A stretch of 64,000 nucleotides of DNA from Arachnopeziza araneosa (taxonomy: Eukaryota; Ascomycota; Leotiomycetes; Helotiales; Arachnopezizaceae), in the NCBI GenBank assembly GCA_003988855.1, contig QYAI01000143.1, positions 1 through 64,000 of the forward strand. Direction: 5' to 3'. Below, one piece after another: positions 34,077 through 44,865 of this stretch. Both the position numbers and the translations under genes were made by a program. Every line of letters begins with the position of its first letter. Within the stretch, counting starts at the first letter, position 1. Below the pieces are notes generated by a model. That model was not told the DNA's origin and searched no databases. It saw nothing but the letters and a program-made list of their open reading frames with translations.

Positions 34077-36114
34077 TTAACTGCTCCCATCTCCATCACT
34101 CGAATCCTCAACGTCCTTCCCATTTTTCTCTTCGCTACCATCTTGGAGCAGCTTCCGAGATTGGTCCATCCGCCAGCGCTTCACCTTCTCGGCCATGCTA
34201 TCATCGCCAAGTGCTGTATAGCACTCCTCCAACCGCCCAAGCGCGAGAGTGTCTCTGTCATCTACAATCTCATGATTCAGGAAATCTTTCAGATAATCTA
34301 CTGCTTTGAAGTAATCTTCCTTGTCTAGACGGAATTTGCCTAGAGCGTGGATCAGATCTTTCCATGTGATGAACAGATTCCCTTCTAGTTGTCCACCATA
34401 TCTCTTCTTCCTGTTGTTCATCCTGAAATATAGATCCTTTGCCACATTCTCTGCCTCATCTGCCATTTGTGAAGTAGATTGTAACACGTAGAGTTTCATC
34501 CCCACTAGCTCAAGAGTATGGTCACCATCCATGCCACCGTCTAGTCCAGTGTCATTCTCTGAAATTCGTATTGCATTGCCAATATCTCCCAACGCTTCTT
34601 GGGTCTTATTGATGGATGTACTGTCAAGATACACAATGTAGTCGGACCAGAGCGAAAGATAAGTGAGATTGGAGGCGTCCAGTTCCTGTCCGACCTGTTC
34701 GATACAGTACTGATAGGCTCTGGAGACAACTTCTTGGACATAGCTTGACTCCTTTTCCCGTAGTATGTAAAGGAAATAGAGCGCTTGTACCAATGGATGC
34801 TCCCTGCCAAACTTGCGCTTAGCCAATTTTCCAGCTCGTGAAAGAAACTGCCAAGCCCATTTCACCTGTTTATCTCGAATCAGGCGCACAAAAGAGATCC
34901 AGATTGCTGGTAAAGAGAAAAATCCGCAGTCATTTCCTTCATTCACCCCGATAACCTTTTCCAGTTTGTGAAGAGCTTTTTGAAAGCCTTGGTATCCAAC
35001 CTCCTCGCTTAATGAGCTGTAATTTCGGAGACTACTTGCGACGCCAGCCAAGAGGTCATCATGGATATCTTCTTCCACTTTATGCTTGTTGTTGACTTGC
35101 CATTTATTTTGAGCCATGTAGCTGACATATAGACATTCAACGTTGGCAAGAAGGATGCCGAAGGGTTTTTCAAATTCGGTGCTGCAGTTGAATTTCGGGA
35201 TTCCTCTTCTTAAGTTGACGCGTATTTGTGGAGGTGTGGAACTAGCGACAGTAGCATCGCATGAACTGGTCGGTTGTGGTGTCGCTTGATTGATCGGGTG
35301 TGATGTTGCATGATTATCCCGGCGCTTTCCGCGAGTTCGCTTCAATGGCTTGCAGGTAGAAGCGTTTGCACCGCTATGTCCACTGTTGCCGTCGCGTACG
35401 TACGTCCTCCAGTCCCAAAGTTTAAATTTTCGTTTATACATAGACTCTCTGTTGATTAAGCAGAATTAGCATGATATTTAAACAAGAGAAGAAAGGGGAC
35501 GGGCTAACTAACTCGGCGTGAAATCCATCCGCAGTCAATTTTGCTCTCGTTGATCCCAAAGAGTTCCTATCAACCATGTATAATTTGTGTATCTTTGGTT
35601 TCCACTTCTCCCATTCCTCTGAACTGGGCGCTGGCCTTTTGCAAACAGGTTGTGTGACAGGGAGGACTTCTTCATGCGTGTATTCCGGTTCATCCTGCAA
35701 TTGCTCGGTGGAGGTGGTAGGGTCCCAATGGTGCTGGCTTTCGAAACTGCTATTAACTCTTTGGAAAGAAGGCTGCAGTAGATTTTTTATTTGCTCAAAG
35801 CCAACACCGCCTCTGGGCACGTTGTCATTAGTGTAGCTGTGGGAATTATTTCCATTGGCCACAGGATTGCCGACACGACCAGAAGATGTTTCGGAAACCC
35901 TAAGCGGCTCTTGCACTCTGAGCATGTTCAAGATATCGTTCAAGTTGGCGCCATTCTCAAACCCCGAGGGCTCATCTTTGTCTAGCTGCATCATGTCCGG
36001 ATTGGTGAGAGAGGAGATACTGTATCCAGGCTCCCAGAGCGCATTTCGTGGTGGCATCCGCGAGTTCTCGTCGTCGTTGGCATCTCCAGTTCCTTGGTTG
36101 GCTGGCGGGGCCAT
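34077..36114 (-). CDS. Clr5-domain protein with helical repeat region
   Basis: Two exons (35513-36114 and 34077-35448) join at FHAEESMYKRKF to 657 aa. The Clr5 domain, a small helical putative DNA-binding module of ascomycetes, is split by the intron: EEWEKWKPKIHKLYMVDRNS followed by LGSTRAKLTADGFHAEESMY and KRKFKLWDWRTY. Residues 1-165 are polar and probably disordered. The C-terminal half (about 300-640) is helical with TPR-like pairs, for example WQFLSRAGKLAKRKFGREHP, ALYFLYILREKESSYVQEVV and LYFRMNNRKKR. It probably acts in the nucleus; targets are unknown. The same frame continues open beyond the stop (see 33882-34073). Confidence 0.85.
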
Positions 36115-37034
36115 ATCTGAGCTTGGAATCGAAGATGCTGAATGGTGGAGAGGAGAAATGCAGAACAGAATGCAGCAGTTGGATGTCTTGAATGGAGTAG
36201 CACGAAGAGAGTAGAGAGGAAGGCTTTTGTACCTGGCAAGAGCTCAGCGAAGCAACAGTGAGAGTGGAAGCGGCGATGCGGCTGGCACGAAGCGATTGGT
36301 CTAACAGAGCGACTTTGGATGCGAGCGTTCGGAGTAGCTTCGGTTAGGCGTGAATTGCATAATTGGGCGTCCAACTCTTCGAACAGTTGGCCCGTGTTTT
36401 GGCTAATCAGACCATCAAGGCTTTCTCGCCTGCACAACATATCTGCCTTGGGATCCGGCGCCTCGTAATTCCTGCTCCTATTCTCAACAAAAATCACATG
36501 TTACTGCTCTCTGCCCTTAATTTGCCACATGAGTTCCTGCTCAAGTGACTACTTGGCAGCCCAATGTCCTTCTTCCAATGTTGCCTGACAAGGGGATGCC
36601 TCCAATCATCACGAAAGAGCAAACTCTATTCTACGCCAAGATATCGGGCTCTCAGGAGAATATGCTCGTGCATACAAGTGGAAATAAGGTGCCGAAAGTA
36701 ACGGACTTTCCGGCATAGTGACCTTTCGGAACAGGCATCCATCAACGTAACTTATACGAAAAAAGCTTCCCGCTCTTGTCCTGTCATACTTGGAGAACCG
36801 TTCACAGTGAGGGCGTAATTAGTTGTCATAGCAAACCATCGTTCCTTCGGTCAGCTGTGCCAAGTTGGAAGATTTTAGTCAGAGTACTTTCGGCAATCCG
36901 ACATTGTGAGATTACGTGCAATTGCAACTTCTCATTTCAAGAGAATTCGTTCAAAAACGCCTAAGAATGGGCTTTTAGAGACCCCTGCAACAATCTTTAA
37001 CTTGTGGTGCGTTGGTTATTCACGAATTCCCATG
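36115..37034. other. Divergent intergenic region
   Basis: Promoters of the Clr5 gene (minus) and of the small plus-strand genes. A minus-strand ORF extending to 36497 overlaps the Clr5 start in another frame and looks spurious. Nothing else recognised. Confidence 0.4.
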
Positions 37035-37094
37035 CCGAAAGTTGAAACAGGCAAACCGAAAGTTCAAACAGACAAACCGAAAGTTCAATCTGAG
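37035..37094 (+). repeat. 21-bp tandem repeat, 2.9 copies, open in frame
   Basis: Units begin CCGAAAGTTxAAACAGxCAA at 37035, 37056 and 37077. On the plus strand they lie in a 28-codon ORF (ATG 37032, TAA 37116-37118) that would encode heptapeptides of the form KPKVQTD. The unit length is a multiple of three, so the frame is kept. Confidence 0.8.
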
Positions 37095-37246
37095 AAAATT
37101 GACAGTTGGATCTCATAAGTAGATTATATATGAAAGACTTTTTCCTTTTCTTTCTCTACAAATTCCGGGAATCCATAACATTCCACTTGATATCCAAGTG
37201 TCGCATTTAATCATTTACCACATTTCACTTTCTAAACCTCAGCATC

Positions 37247-37705
37247 ATGACCCATAAGTCGCAACCCAAACGCCAAGGGCCTTACCCAGTAGGAGGTCAC
37301 GCTACTCAGAATATTCCAACTACGGAAAATGACCAAACAAACACCAACTCAGAGGCAAAAACCATTGAAGAACCGATCACATCGGCATTCTACTTCCCTT
37401 ACACGACACCTTACGCAGCGGAGCTCAAGATCCCAGATGCGGAAGACAGATTAGTCACCGTTGAACAAAGGCCATGTACAGTTCAGACCATAGCACAAGA
37501 TCAGAAACATCTCAATCATGGAAATCAGTCTCATTACCTTTATACCACCGTTGAGCGGCCGTGGGATCAGCAATCTCCGATTCCACCAGTAGGATTTGCT
37601 AGCCGAAATCAAACCCCACTTGCTGTATGGGAGAGGCAGAAAACCATCGAGGAGCCATTCAATAATGTTGGAGAAGTGGCGTTTGAGTTTGTAAGTGAGC
37701 CCTAG
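37247..37705 (+). CDS. Hypothetical protein, 152 aa
   Basis: Intronless ORF with an ATG (MTHKSQPKRQGPYPVGG) and no known domain. It is polar and rich in Pro, Gln and Thr, with two copies of KTIEEP (near residues 39 and 130) and aromatic/proline clusters such as FYFPYTTPYAAEL and ERPWDQQSPIPPVGF. No signal peptide or membrane segment. Composition and length suggest a lineage-restricted, largely disordered protein; whether it is expressed is unknown. A repeat-bearing mini-ORF lies 130 bases upstream. Confidence 0.5.
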   Translation: MTHKSQPKRQGPYPVGGHATQNIPTTENDQTNTNSEAKTIEEPITSAFYFPYTTPYAAELKIPDAEDRLVTVEQRPCTVQTIAQDQKHLNHGNQSHYLYTTVERPWDQQSPIPPVGFASRNQTPLAVWERQKTIEEPFNNVGEVAFEFVSEP

Positions 37706-38058
37706 GAAGCAGATACGGTGGACGACCTGTCATGAATCTAGACGGAAGAAAAGCAGTCTTCAATTGTGATATATTGTGAATCTTGGGTGTCTTTAGGTTA
37801 CAATTCAATAAAATTGTATTTGGTTCTGGACCATGACATTGTACTATTACGTCTATTTGGATAAAAATATATTCTTGCATCAAAACTATAATCTACTATG
37901 ATAATAGAATGGAGCTTCAAAATAGAGGTTTATTTGGATTTTAAAACAATAGAACCTTGTTGATCAGAGACCAAACTGTTTTGCTGAATGCTCAAATTTT
38001 TGAGATGACTACACCCTGAAATAGTCCTTGGAGATCTTATTTCTGGAACATTTATGAC
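37706..38058. other. Convergent intergenic region
   Basis: AT-rich 3' flanks; nothing recognised. Confidence 0.4.
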
Positions 38059-39601
38059 TCAGCGACCACTCGCGCACAGGCAATGTGCGAGATGGCGTCG
38101 ATTGTCGGAATAAATGACTTTACAACTCCAACAAAATTCTGTTCCGCATCCACCTAGGTTTTCATCCATCAGCTCTCTCGAGCTGTAAAGCAAATCGTTA
38201 ACGGACTTACCTGCTTTTTTTTCTTTCGCAGAAAGTGTCTTTACACCTCTTATGCTTCTCTATCCTCCTCATACGCCCATACCTAGGACAAGCCTTGGTG
38301 CTTCTAAGGATAGTCTTCAAAGTTTCGCTATCAACACCCTGGTAATTTTGATTTTGTATACAGGTTTTATTTTCGTGAAAGATCGATTTGCAATTGAAGC
38401 AGTTGTATGTTGAACATTTATGGCACTTCCATTTCGGGTTCCACCCTTCAAAAGTCAATAACTTACGCAGAAGATATATCCAACAGCGTTGACTTACCAT
38501 TCAACAAGATCTCACCAGATCCACAGTTATTGCTAGCACGCCACCGGAAATTCGGTTCCTTATTAAGGAGATTTCTCTTAGTCACCAATTCTTCATATCT
38601 TTTCCAGTTAATTTTGCCTAAGAATTCAAAAGATGATGCTTACTTTAAAAACGCTTCTCAAGAAGCGAAAGTTTGAACATCTCTTTCGGTCAAAACTTGA
38701 TCACATCTAGATTCTGGGCATCGAATCTCTTGCCACCCCCCGTAATCAACTGCATTTGAAATAAGGGCTGCGATACAATCTAAGCCGACGCTTGGATCAT
38801 GCTTGCATTTGAGGGTAGAGGACCGTGAAGGTGCAACCTCGAGTGGCTCATCGCATTGACAAATCAAACAAGTGAAAATTGATGTCTTCCCCGCAACTCT
38901 TTTATTCTGTAGATTGTTAGTCATCAGGCCCAAATCAAGCTATTTGAAACTTTGGATGGCCAAAAATAAGGTCTTGAAAGCAGTTCATCACGACTTCGAA
39001 AAACTCACATTTCAATGACAGTGCTATCGTTAATTTCGTTCTCCACAACGCTCACCTTCACATTCAGCAAAGACTCGCAATCCTCAACGAAACATTTCTT
39101 CTCCCTCTTCGTGATCTTCAGGACATTATCCATGTCGCAGACACTACAAATACACAACTCATCCTTGACCCAGTCGCTCCACGCATGTCCCCTTCGACAG
39201 TTTGTTGCGCATTTCAAAAAATTAGAGACGTAGGTATTAAGAGGTTGTGGCCTTTCACAAAAAGCACAAGCCAAATCGCTCCGGATCTTGGAATGAAATT
39301 GGAGATTGACTTCCCAGCATAATTTCCAGTCGTCCATTTCTGGACAAGATGACTTGGTCTGGGTGATAAGTACCATATTCGAGTGTCAAGACTAGGAGGT
39401 CAAACTCACAATATGCCGCACATCGCCGGAGAATCCCACAAGCCGGGCAGCCGCGGGGAAGATTGCATTCCACAAAGCCAAGGAAGTCAAGGCAGATTTC
39501 TCAGCCATACTCTGAATCATTTGACGCGACAATGTCCCACTGCATAACCCCCACCATTTACAACCAAAATATCTAACCACAACTTCATGCAGCAGCTTCA
39601 T
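38059..39601 (-). pseudogene. RBR-type (RING-IBR-RING) E3 ubiquitin ligase gene, probably decaying
   Basis: Segments in order on the minus strand: a Cys-rich N-terminal region (39005-39376, ELCICSVCDMDN); a RING1-like part at 38658-38933 (FTCLICQCDEP .. CPESRCDQVLTERDV); an intron; RYEELVTKRNLLNKEPNFRW; then the IBR (NCGSG .. WKCHKCSTYNCFNCKSIFH) and RING2 pieces (KACPRYGR .. KRCKDTFC .. CGTEFCWSCKVIY) down to TGA at 38059. Damage: TGA at 38658-38660 inside FAS-x-EAF, a phase mismatch across the following intron, and Tyr (38279-38281) where RING2 needs zinc-ligand Cys. RBR ligases pass ubiquitin through a RING2 Cys; the catalytic Cys region is poorly preserved here. Could be an unusual gene with unseen introns, but decay is more likely. 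Confidence 0.6.
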
Positions 39602-39783
39602 AATCTGACGATCTCAGCATGATTTATTCTGTATCTCTGTCAAGCCAACCTATCAAGACTAGGTATGCAGAGCCTCAGGTCGGCGAACTGGGAGGCTGGT
39701 TTCAGTTATCGAGTCACAGTATTAAACTGACCTGAGCCTTGCATCCTTCAACACTCTAGATCAAGGAAAAGGAAATCGAAAAG

Positions 39784-40464
39784 ATGGAGTCAGCAACTAT
39801 CAGTGAAATCCAAGTTCAGGAGATCGACGGGACCGGCGAGCAGATTCTAAATGGGATGTACAGGGAGATGAACGTCGATCGGCTGAAGCGAACCATCGCC
39901 ATGTTAAATCGAACCCCGGCAAACAGTTGGGAAAATATAACATTGTATCATTTAGGACATGAGATAGCAAATAATTAGTTTCAATTCCAAGTTTACGATT
40001 CAAATCATTTACTAATGAGCTAAAACAGACCAGACGCTCCAAGCGTGTGGTATTCAAGATGTGCGATATCTTTCATTCCGGGAATTTGAACAATTCTGAC
40101 GAGACTATTCAGATATCAATCATTTGCTACGTGTTGACTGAGCCCGCGCCTGAAAAAGCGCCTTCACTTCGACGCCTGGCTATAGCAGGAAATTCAACTA
40201 ACCACACTCCTTACGATGAGGCTAGACTCTCAGGCAAAGAACGTAAATGAAAATAGGCCTTTAAACAAGGGTCTTGTCGAGCTTGATATGCCAGTAGAGG
40301 TATTTATGGAGAAGCTTGCCTCAAGACAGGGAATTGAAATTCAGTATTTGAGGATCATATACAACGGGAAGCAGCTACAGGAAGGAAAAACTTTGATGGA
40401 CTACGGTCTACAGGACAAGACTACCCCTCACTGTGTCATGCGCGTTCCTGGAGGAGTTCTGTAG
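39784..40464 (+). pseudogene. Tandem ubiquitin-like gene, broken or with unresolved introns
   Basis: The first part (39784-39978, then 40031 onward in another frame) reads like one beta-grasp module: EIQVQEIDGTGEQIL, VDRLKRTIAML, ITLYHLGHEI, then QTLQACGIQDVRYLSF. The second module (about 40262-40464) is clearer: VEVFMEKLASRQGIEIQYLR, IIYNGKQLQEGKTLMDYGLQ, DKTTPHCVMRVPGGVL, matching the ubiquitin pattern G-K-Q-L-x-x-G-x-T-L-x-D-Y. It ends GG plus two residues, like a precursor needing trimming. Stop codons and frame changes between the modules could not be resolved with good splice sites, so I treat it as probably non-functional. It is divergent from the RBR gene, 182 bases away. Confidence 0.55.
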
Positions 40465-40605
40465 TTTTTGATAATGATTTCGATGTTTTCCCCTGTGCTC
40501 ACGAAAAACTTATTCTAGCCGTGTGATTTATTGTCTCTCAAACTGTCATATTACTCAGATGAAAATACAGATAACTAATCCTCTCTCTCTTCTCTATGAT
40601 CTTTC

Positions 40606-41473
40606 TCACGATGAACCCCCCAAACTCCCCGCCACAAAACATCCACCAATGGCGCAAAGGGTGATCTTCATGATCATAGAACTGCTTGGGCAAAAATTGG
40701 TAGGAGATAGCTGCACACTGCCTACCCACAGTAAACTGCCGCCTAAAAATCTCAGCACGCAAAAGGGCAGGAGAATCCATGCTAACATGTTACGACCTTC
40801 CATTAGTGACAATCGTAGCTGAGCATCCAACTTGATGGTGATCCCCCACAGAAGAAGGATCAGGAAAATCCACCCAAGTAAATCAACTGCAGCACCCCCG
40901 CGAAGCAGAGTAAAACCAAACTGATAATGGTTGTCTTGGACGAGATATTCCTGCGCTCGAGACTTGAAGTTTATTGACTGGATCCAATTTCACCGAAGAG
41001 GGAAATAGGAACAAGTGCATAAATAGATTCAACATAAACAATTCCTGGGAGTTGCCTCGGAAAGCGTTGTAGTCGAATAAACTGGTGAGGATCGTGGCTG
41101 CTCCAGGTAAAGGTCTTGCGAACCATCCCATGAGCAGATATCGTAAAGAAGCAGACGACTCGCCACCCTCGCTTCTCAAGATACACGCCGTCATAACGTT
41201 CGCAGCGACATTCCAGAGAAGGCTTCCGCCAAGGCTGATGACCAAATTGTTCGATTTTTCTGCGAAAATAGGTATCTTGAGTTGTTCCAATATTTGTCGG
41301 AAATCGACGGAACCAAATATAAGGGACCAGGTACAACTGATGACAATCATGGAGATAAACCACAGTAAAACTTCTGGGGGGTTAAAGCATTGCCCATTGT
41401 CGGGGTTGACATTGAAGTAGATCGTCATGGTATCAGGGGAGGCTGACATGTTCGAACTGAATGACAGGCCCAA
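40606..41473 (-). pseudogene. Multi-pass membrane protein gene with a frameshift
   Basis: From Met at 41449 (MSASPDTMTIYFNVNP) the minus strand encodes VLLWFISMIVISCTWSLIF, VISLGGSLLWNVAANVMTAC, LLMGWFARPLPGAATI and ELFMLNLFMHLFLF, i.e. about four membrane segments. After FPSSVKL the frame is lost near 40970-40990 and continues in another frame as AQEYLVQDNHYQFGFTLLRG, LLGWIFLILLLWGI and NMLAWILLPFCVLRF to 40606. No intron with acceptable ends and length joins the two. I do not recognise a named family. Either a real frameshift or a sequencing error could explain this. Confidence 0.5.
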
Positions 41474-42068
41474 GTCCGAGCCGCAAGATAAAAATCAATG
41501 GAAACTACATAAAGAGATAGAATGCAATGGAGAAGAGATTCCAAAACCATCATCCGGCGTTTGCATTACAGGGATACGAGGAGTGAATGCTAGAGTCGAC
41601 GATCGTACCTTACCAAGGGGTGGGGGAACTATCCGAGTTCATCAGGTTCACTCGAGCCTGATCTGTCCTCGTGTTTTTCTTTTCCCTCGCTGACAGGATG
41701 CATGAAGGCAGATTGGAAGGCAGATTGGAAGGCAAAGTGAAGTGTATGTAGTGGCATCCAGTAAGCGGCACGATTTTAGGTTGCCTCATCGCAACTCGCT
41801 GCGTGGCGTTCCAAATTTGTATGGACGCATGAGGCTTTGCAAAAAGGTCTCGTGCCCCCAAAATTTGACAATATTGTGACTGTGGCTGCAGAAAGCTGAA
41901 GAACTCAGAGCTATTTTCGATATGCTGCAGTCCCGAAAGCACAGTCCTCAATCACGAGCAAGGTTGCGTAATTTACGATGCATCGAGAGATTCATTTCTC
42001 TCTCCCCATCATTTTACTTCCTGCGACTGACTGAGAGAACATATCTTTTTAGCAATATTGTCACTGTC
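41474..42068. other. Divergent intergenic region with 12-bp repeat
   Basis: Holds the promoters of the flanking divergent genes. A 12-bp unit AAGGCAGATTGG is repeated 2.5 times at 41705-41735. Nothing else recognised. Confidence 0.45.
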
Positions 42069-43126
42069 ATGCCGGTTGTGGTCAACAACACAATTAGATA
42101 TATTGTGTCCCTGGCTCCTCCACCGGATCCCCGACACGACATGCTATGGATGAGCATCGGAATCTTGATCGGCTACTTTGTCCTCTCAATTATCGTGAAA
42201 GGTTTGGATAAAATGAGAGGAAATCGAGCAGCAAAGTTCGGGGATATGGTCAAGGAAATATATGAACTCAAAGACAAAACTGCCGCGAGCAGTACAAGGA
42301 TATCCTCTCTTGAGTCAGACGTTGGATTAAATAATGCAACAATCCAAGGTCTCCAAACTTCTATTGCGAGTGAACAAAGTCAGCGGACAAATGCAGAAAA
42401 TGAGGTTACCAGACTTAGGCCTTCTGAGAAGCAAGCTAACGATCTTCGAACTGAAGTCTTGACACTCAGGGATCATGTTACGAGACTCACGTCTTTCGAA
42501 AAGGAAGCCAATGATCTCCGGCCTGAAGTCATGACACTCAGAGATAGTTTTTCCAGAATCTCGCCTTTTGAAACTGAAGCCAATGATCTCCGGCCTCAAG
42601 TCGGAGCACTCAGTGACGAAATGCGAGACAAGAGGCGAGAAATCGTGAGCCTGAAAGCAGACATCACTAGAATGCAGGGTGGTTTAGAGGTGGCTTACCA
42701 ACGATTAGAACTTGCCAACTAACAAGCAGCTAAGGGCAAGGAGATAGAGAAGAATCTGAGGGAGTTTGTGAAGGAACGAGAGATAGTAGTTGAGGGAATC
42801 AAGGCGCAGCATGAAGAACAGCTCAAGACATTGCGGGAAAAGTACGATGAGGGGAAGAGTTTAATGCAACGGCAGAAAAGAGAGGAACTTGAATCATTAA
42901 AAAGGAGTTCGAATGCAATTATCATTGAGAAGAATCAATTGTCAGTAACAATACGCTTCTTCAATTCGTTCCCTGGTGTTCCGGAGATAGTCTCCCGAAA
43001 TATTTCAAAACCATACAAACAGTCAACTTTCTCTGAAGAAGATGCGAGGTAGCAATCTGCTAACTCTTAATTTGTAGAATTGATGATTTAAGGAGGCAGA
43101 TAAATGGAGAGTCCGAGAGTCCATAA
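42069..43126 (+). CDS. Single-pass membrane protein with long coiled coil and 24-residue repeats
   Basis: Model with three exons (42069-42678, 42730-42940, 43078-43126), 289 aa. The 51-nt first intron (branch ACTAAC) removes an in-frame TAA at 42720-42722; the second (branch CTAAC, acceptor TTTGTAG) rejoins EKNQ to LIDDLRRQI and keeps the coiled coil. Residues 1-20 are short and luminal-like, then a membrane segment (MLWMSIGILIGYFVLSIIV), then heptad-rich sequence to the end. Residues about 121-184 carry three tandem repeats of the type ANDLRPEVMTLRDSFSR. The function may be tethering or scaffolding, inferred only from architecture. The donor GTGGTT is weak, so if unspliced the protein would end at 42722. 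Confidence 0.65.
42431..42620 (+). repeat. 72-bp coding tandem repeat, 2.6 copies
   Basis: Units start at 42431, 42503 and 42575, exactly 72 bases apart, each beginning near GCCAATGATCTCCGGCCT. They encode the 24-residue coiled-coil repeats. The second and third units share a longer identical core than the first, suggesting a later duplication. Confidence 0.85.
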
Positions 43127-43725
43127 GCAACATGTCCACCGGTACATGGGTCTGATCAACTGAATCGAGGCCATTTTGGCTTCTTCTCTGACTATGAGTT
43201 CGCTCATTTCATTGACTTTTACTTAATTTGTGACCTCCCCCGTGTAAGTTATCGAAATACTTGCTCTTCCAGCCCTTTATCTACCTAAGTTCAAGCCTAC
43301 CTTACTCAAGTTAACTCATCCCCGTCACGTGAAGCGGCGTAAATAAGGCTAGGTAAACTGGCAAGAAATCATTAACTTTCAGTGAAGGTTGCTTAGAAAA
43401 ATACTTCTCTTAACCAAGCATCTCAGATATATCACTAATGCTATACCTAGATAGATAAGTGGTTAATTTAGATTTAGATGCCATCACATGAGAGGGGAGG
43501 GCCGCTGGTCTGTGAGGACTTAAGGTTATATAAACAACACAACACCAGGAAAGCCTCGTCATTGATTTATCTCTACTGTTTTCTCTTTAACTTTGAGTCT
43601 TCCATCAATAGTAAGCGGAAGAAAGTAAACCTGAGGCACTCCACATTTTATCCTTGCTGCCTGTAATACACCCCGCGCTAGAAGTAAATCATCATTCCGA
43701 TCTTTCTCCAATCCTTGATGAAGCC
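43127..43725. other. Intergenic, promoter of GFA-domain gene
   Basis: AT-rich, no gene seen. Confidence 0.4.
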
Positions 43726-44865
43726 ATGGCCCTTCAACCAGACACTGTAATGATCACGGCGGAATGCCTCTGCAAATCTCACACGTTCAGTACTGAGATC
43801 TCTACATCCAAGCTTCCGCTAGAAGCCACTGCCTGCCACTGCAATTCCTGTCGTCATTGCACTGGTGCACTCTACGTAATTGAGACGACGTGGCCTCAAC
43901 CTCGCGAGGATGTTGACATTAGTCGGCTTGAAAGATACCAATTTTCTGCAAACATTACATATCTGTTCTGCGGCACATGCTCGACGCTATTGTTTTGGGA
44001 ATCACTCAAGTCTCCCGGTGAGCTAGGTGTCTTCACCGGAACGTTGAAGAATATCGACGCCGATCTCATCAAACTTGTTGGCCACATCTATGTCGAGGAC
44101 ACTATTGATGGTGGTGCTTCTGTCTGGCTCAGAAAGCCAAATGCTGATGGCAAGGAGATCCCGCGGTATCGAAAGCGTTCTGAAGAAATCCCAAGGAGCT
44201 GGCCACAGGAATCAAACTTAAGAGAACTCAAAGGGAAGCAAGAACAAGAGTCCATACCTATTTTGTGTCATTGCAAAGGTGTTAACTTACTACTTCATCG
44301 TGGAAATTATGCCAGCATGGAGAGAAAGGATCTTCCACGGTTTATCGATCCAAGGACAAATAAATCACTTGCTAGTTTCGACGTGTGCGACTCTTGCCGT
44401 CTGCAATTCGGAAACGATATTGTTCATTGGACATTTACAGACTTGGCCAACATATCTCAAGCGGATGGCAGTGCGTTCTCAAAAACAAGCAGAGAGCTAA
44501 AGGCAGCAGTGGACGCAGGTGACGCCGCAATCGGTACGCTGGCATATTATCAATCGTCACCAAATGTGCAAAGATATTTCTGCAAGGTTTGCTCTTCGTC
44601 CACTTTCTTTGCTTGTGACGATAAAAATTCGAGCGTTGTGGACGTGGCAATTGGCCTGCTGGAGGCACCGGACGGAGCCAGGGCAGAGGGTTATTTATCT
44701 TGGAGTTTGGGGGATACTGCAACATGGGCGAATGATACGAAAGGAGGCTGGCGAGAAGGACTGATAGATAGGGTTCAGGCCAATGCAGAGGAGTTTAGGA
44801 TTGCGAGAGGTTACCCGAAGAGTTGGAGAAGGCTTCAGAAGGAGGCTGAAGCAGAATCATCTTGA
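43726..44865 (+). CDS. Double GFA/CENP-V domain protein
   Basis: Single exon, 379 aa from ATG 43726 (MALQPDTVMITAECLCKS); the open frame upstream has no nearer ATG. Two zinc-binding GFA-like domains are visible. The first has CLCKSHTF, ATACHCNSCRHCTGALYVI and YLFCGTCSTLLFWES (about residues 13-90). The second has CHCKGVNLLLH, FDVCDSCRLQFG and RYFCKVCSSSTFFACDD (about 185-310). These Cys patterns match glutathione-dependent formaldehyde-activating-type folds. Fungal proteins of this kind are mostly uncharacterised, with possible roles in S-hydroxymethyl-glutathione chemistry. The C-terminal GYLSWSLGDTATW and WREGLIDRVQANAEEF segments are typical of two-domain fungal members. Intact. Confidence 0.9.
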   Translation: MALQPDTVMITAECLCKSHTFSTEISTSKLPLEATACHCNSCRHCTGALYVIETTWPQPREDVDISRLERYQFSANITYLFCGTCSTLLFWESLKSPGELGVFTGTLKNIDADLIKLVGHIYVEDTIDGGASVWLRKPNADGKEIPRYRKRSEEIPRSWPQESNLRELKGKQEQESIPILCHCKGVNLLLHRGNYASMERKDLPRFIDPRTNKSLASFDVCDSCRLQFGNDIVHWTFTDLANISQADGSAFSKTSRELKAAVDAGDAAIGTLAYYQSSPNVQRYFCKVCSSSTFFACDDKNSSVVDVAIGLLEAPDGARAEGYLSWSLGDTATWANDTKGGWREGLIDRVQANAEEFRIARGYPKSWRRLQKEAEAESS

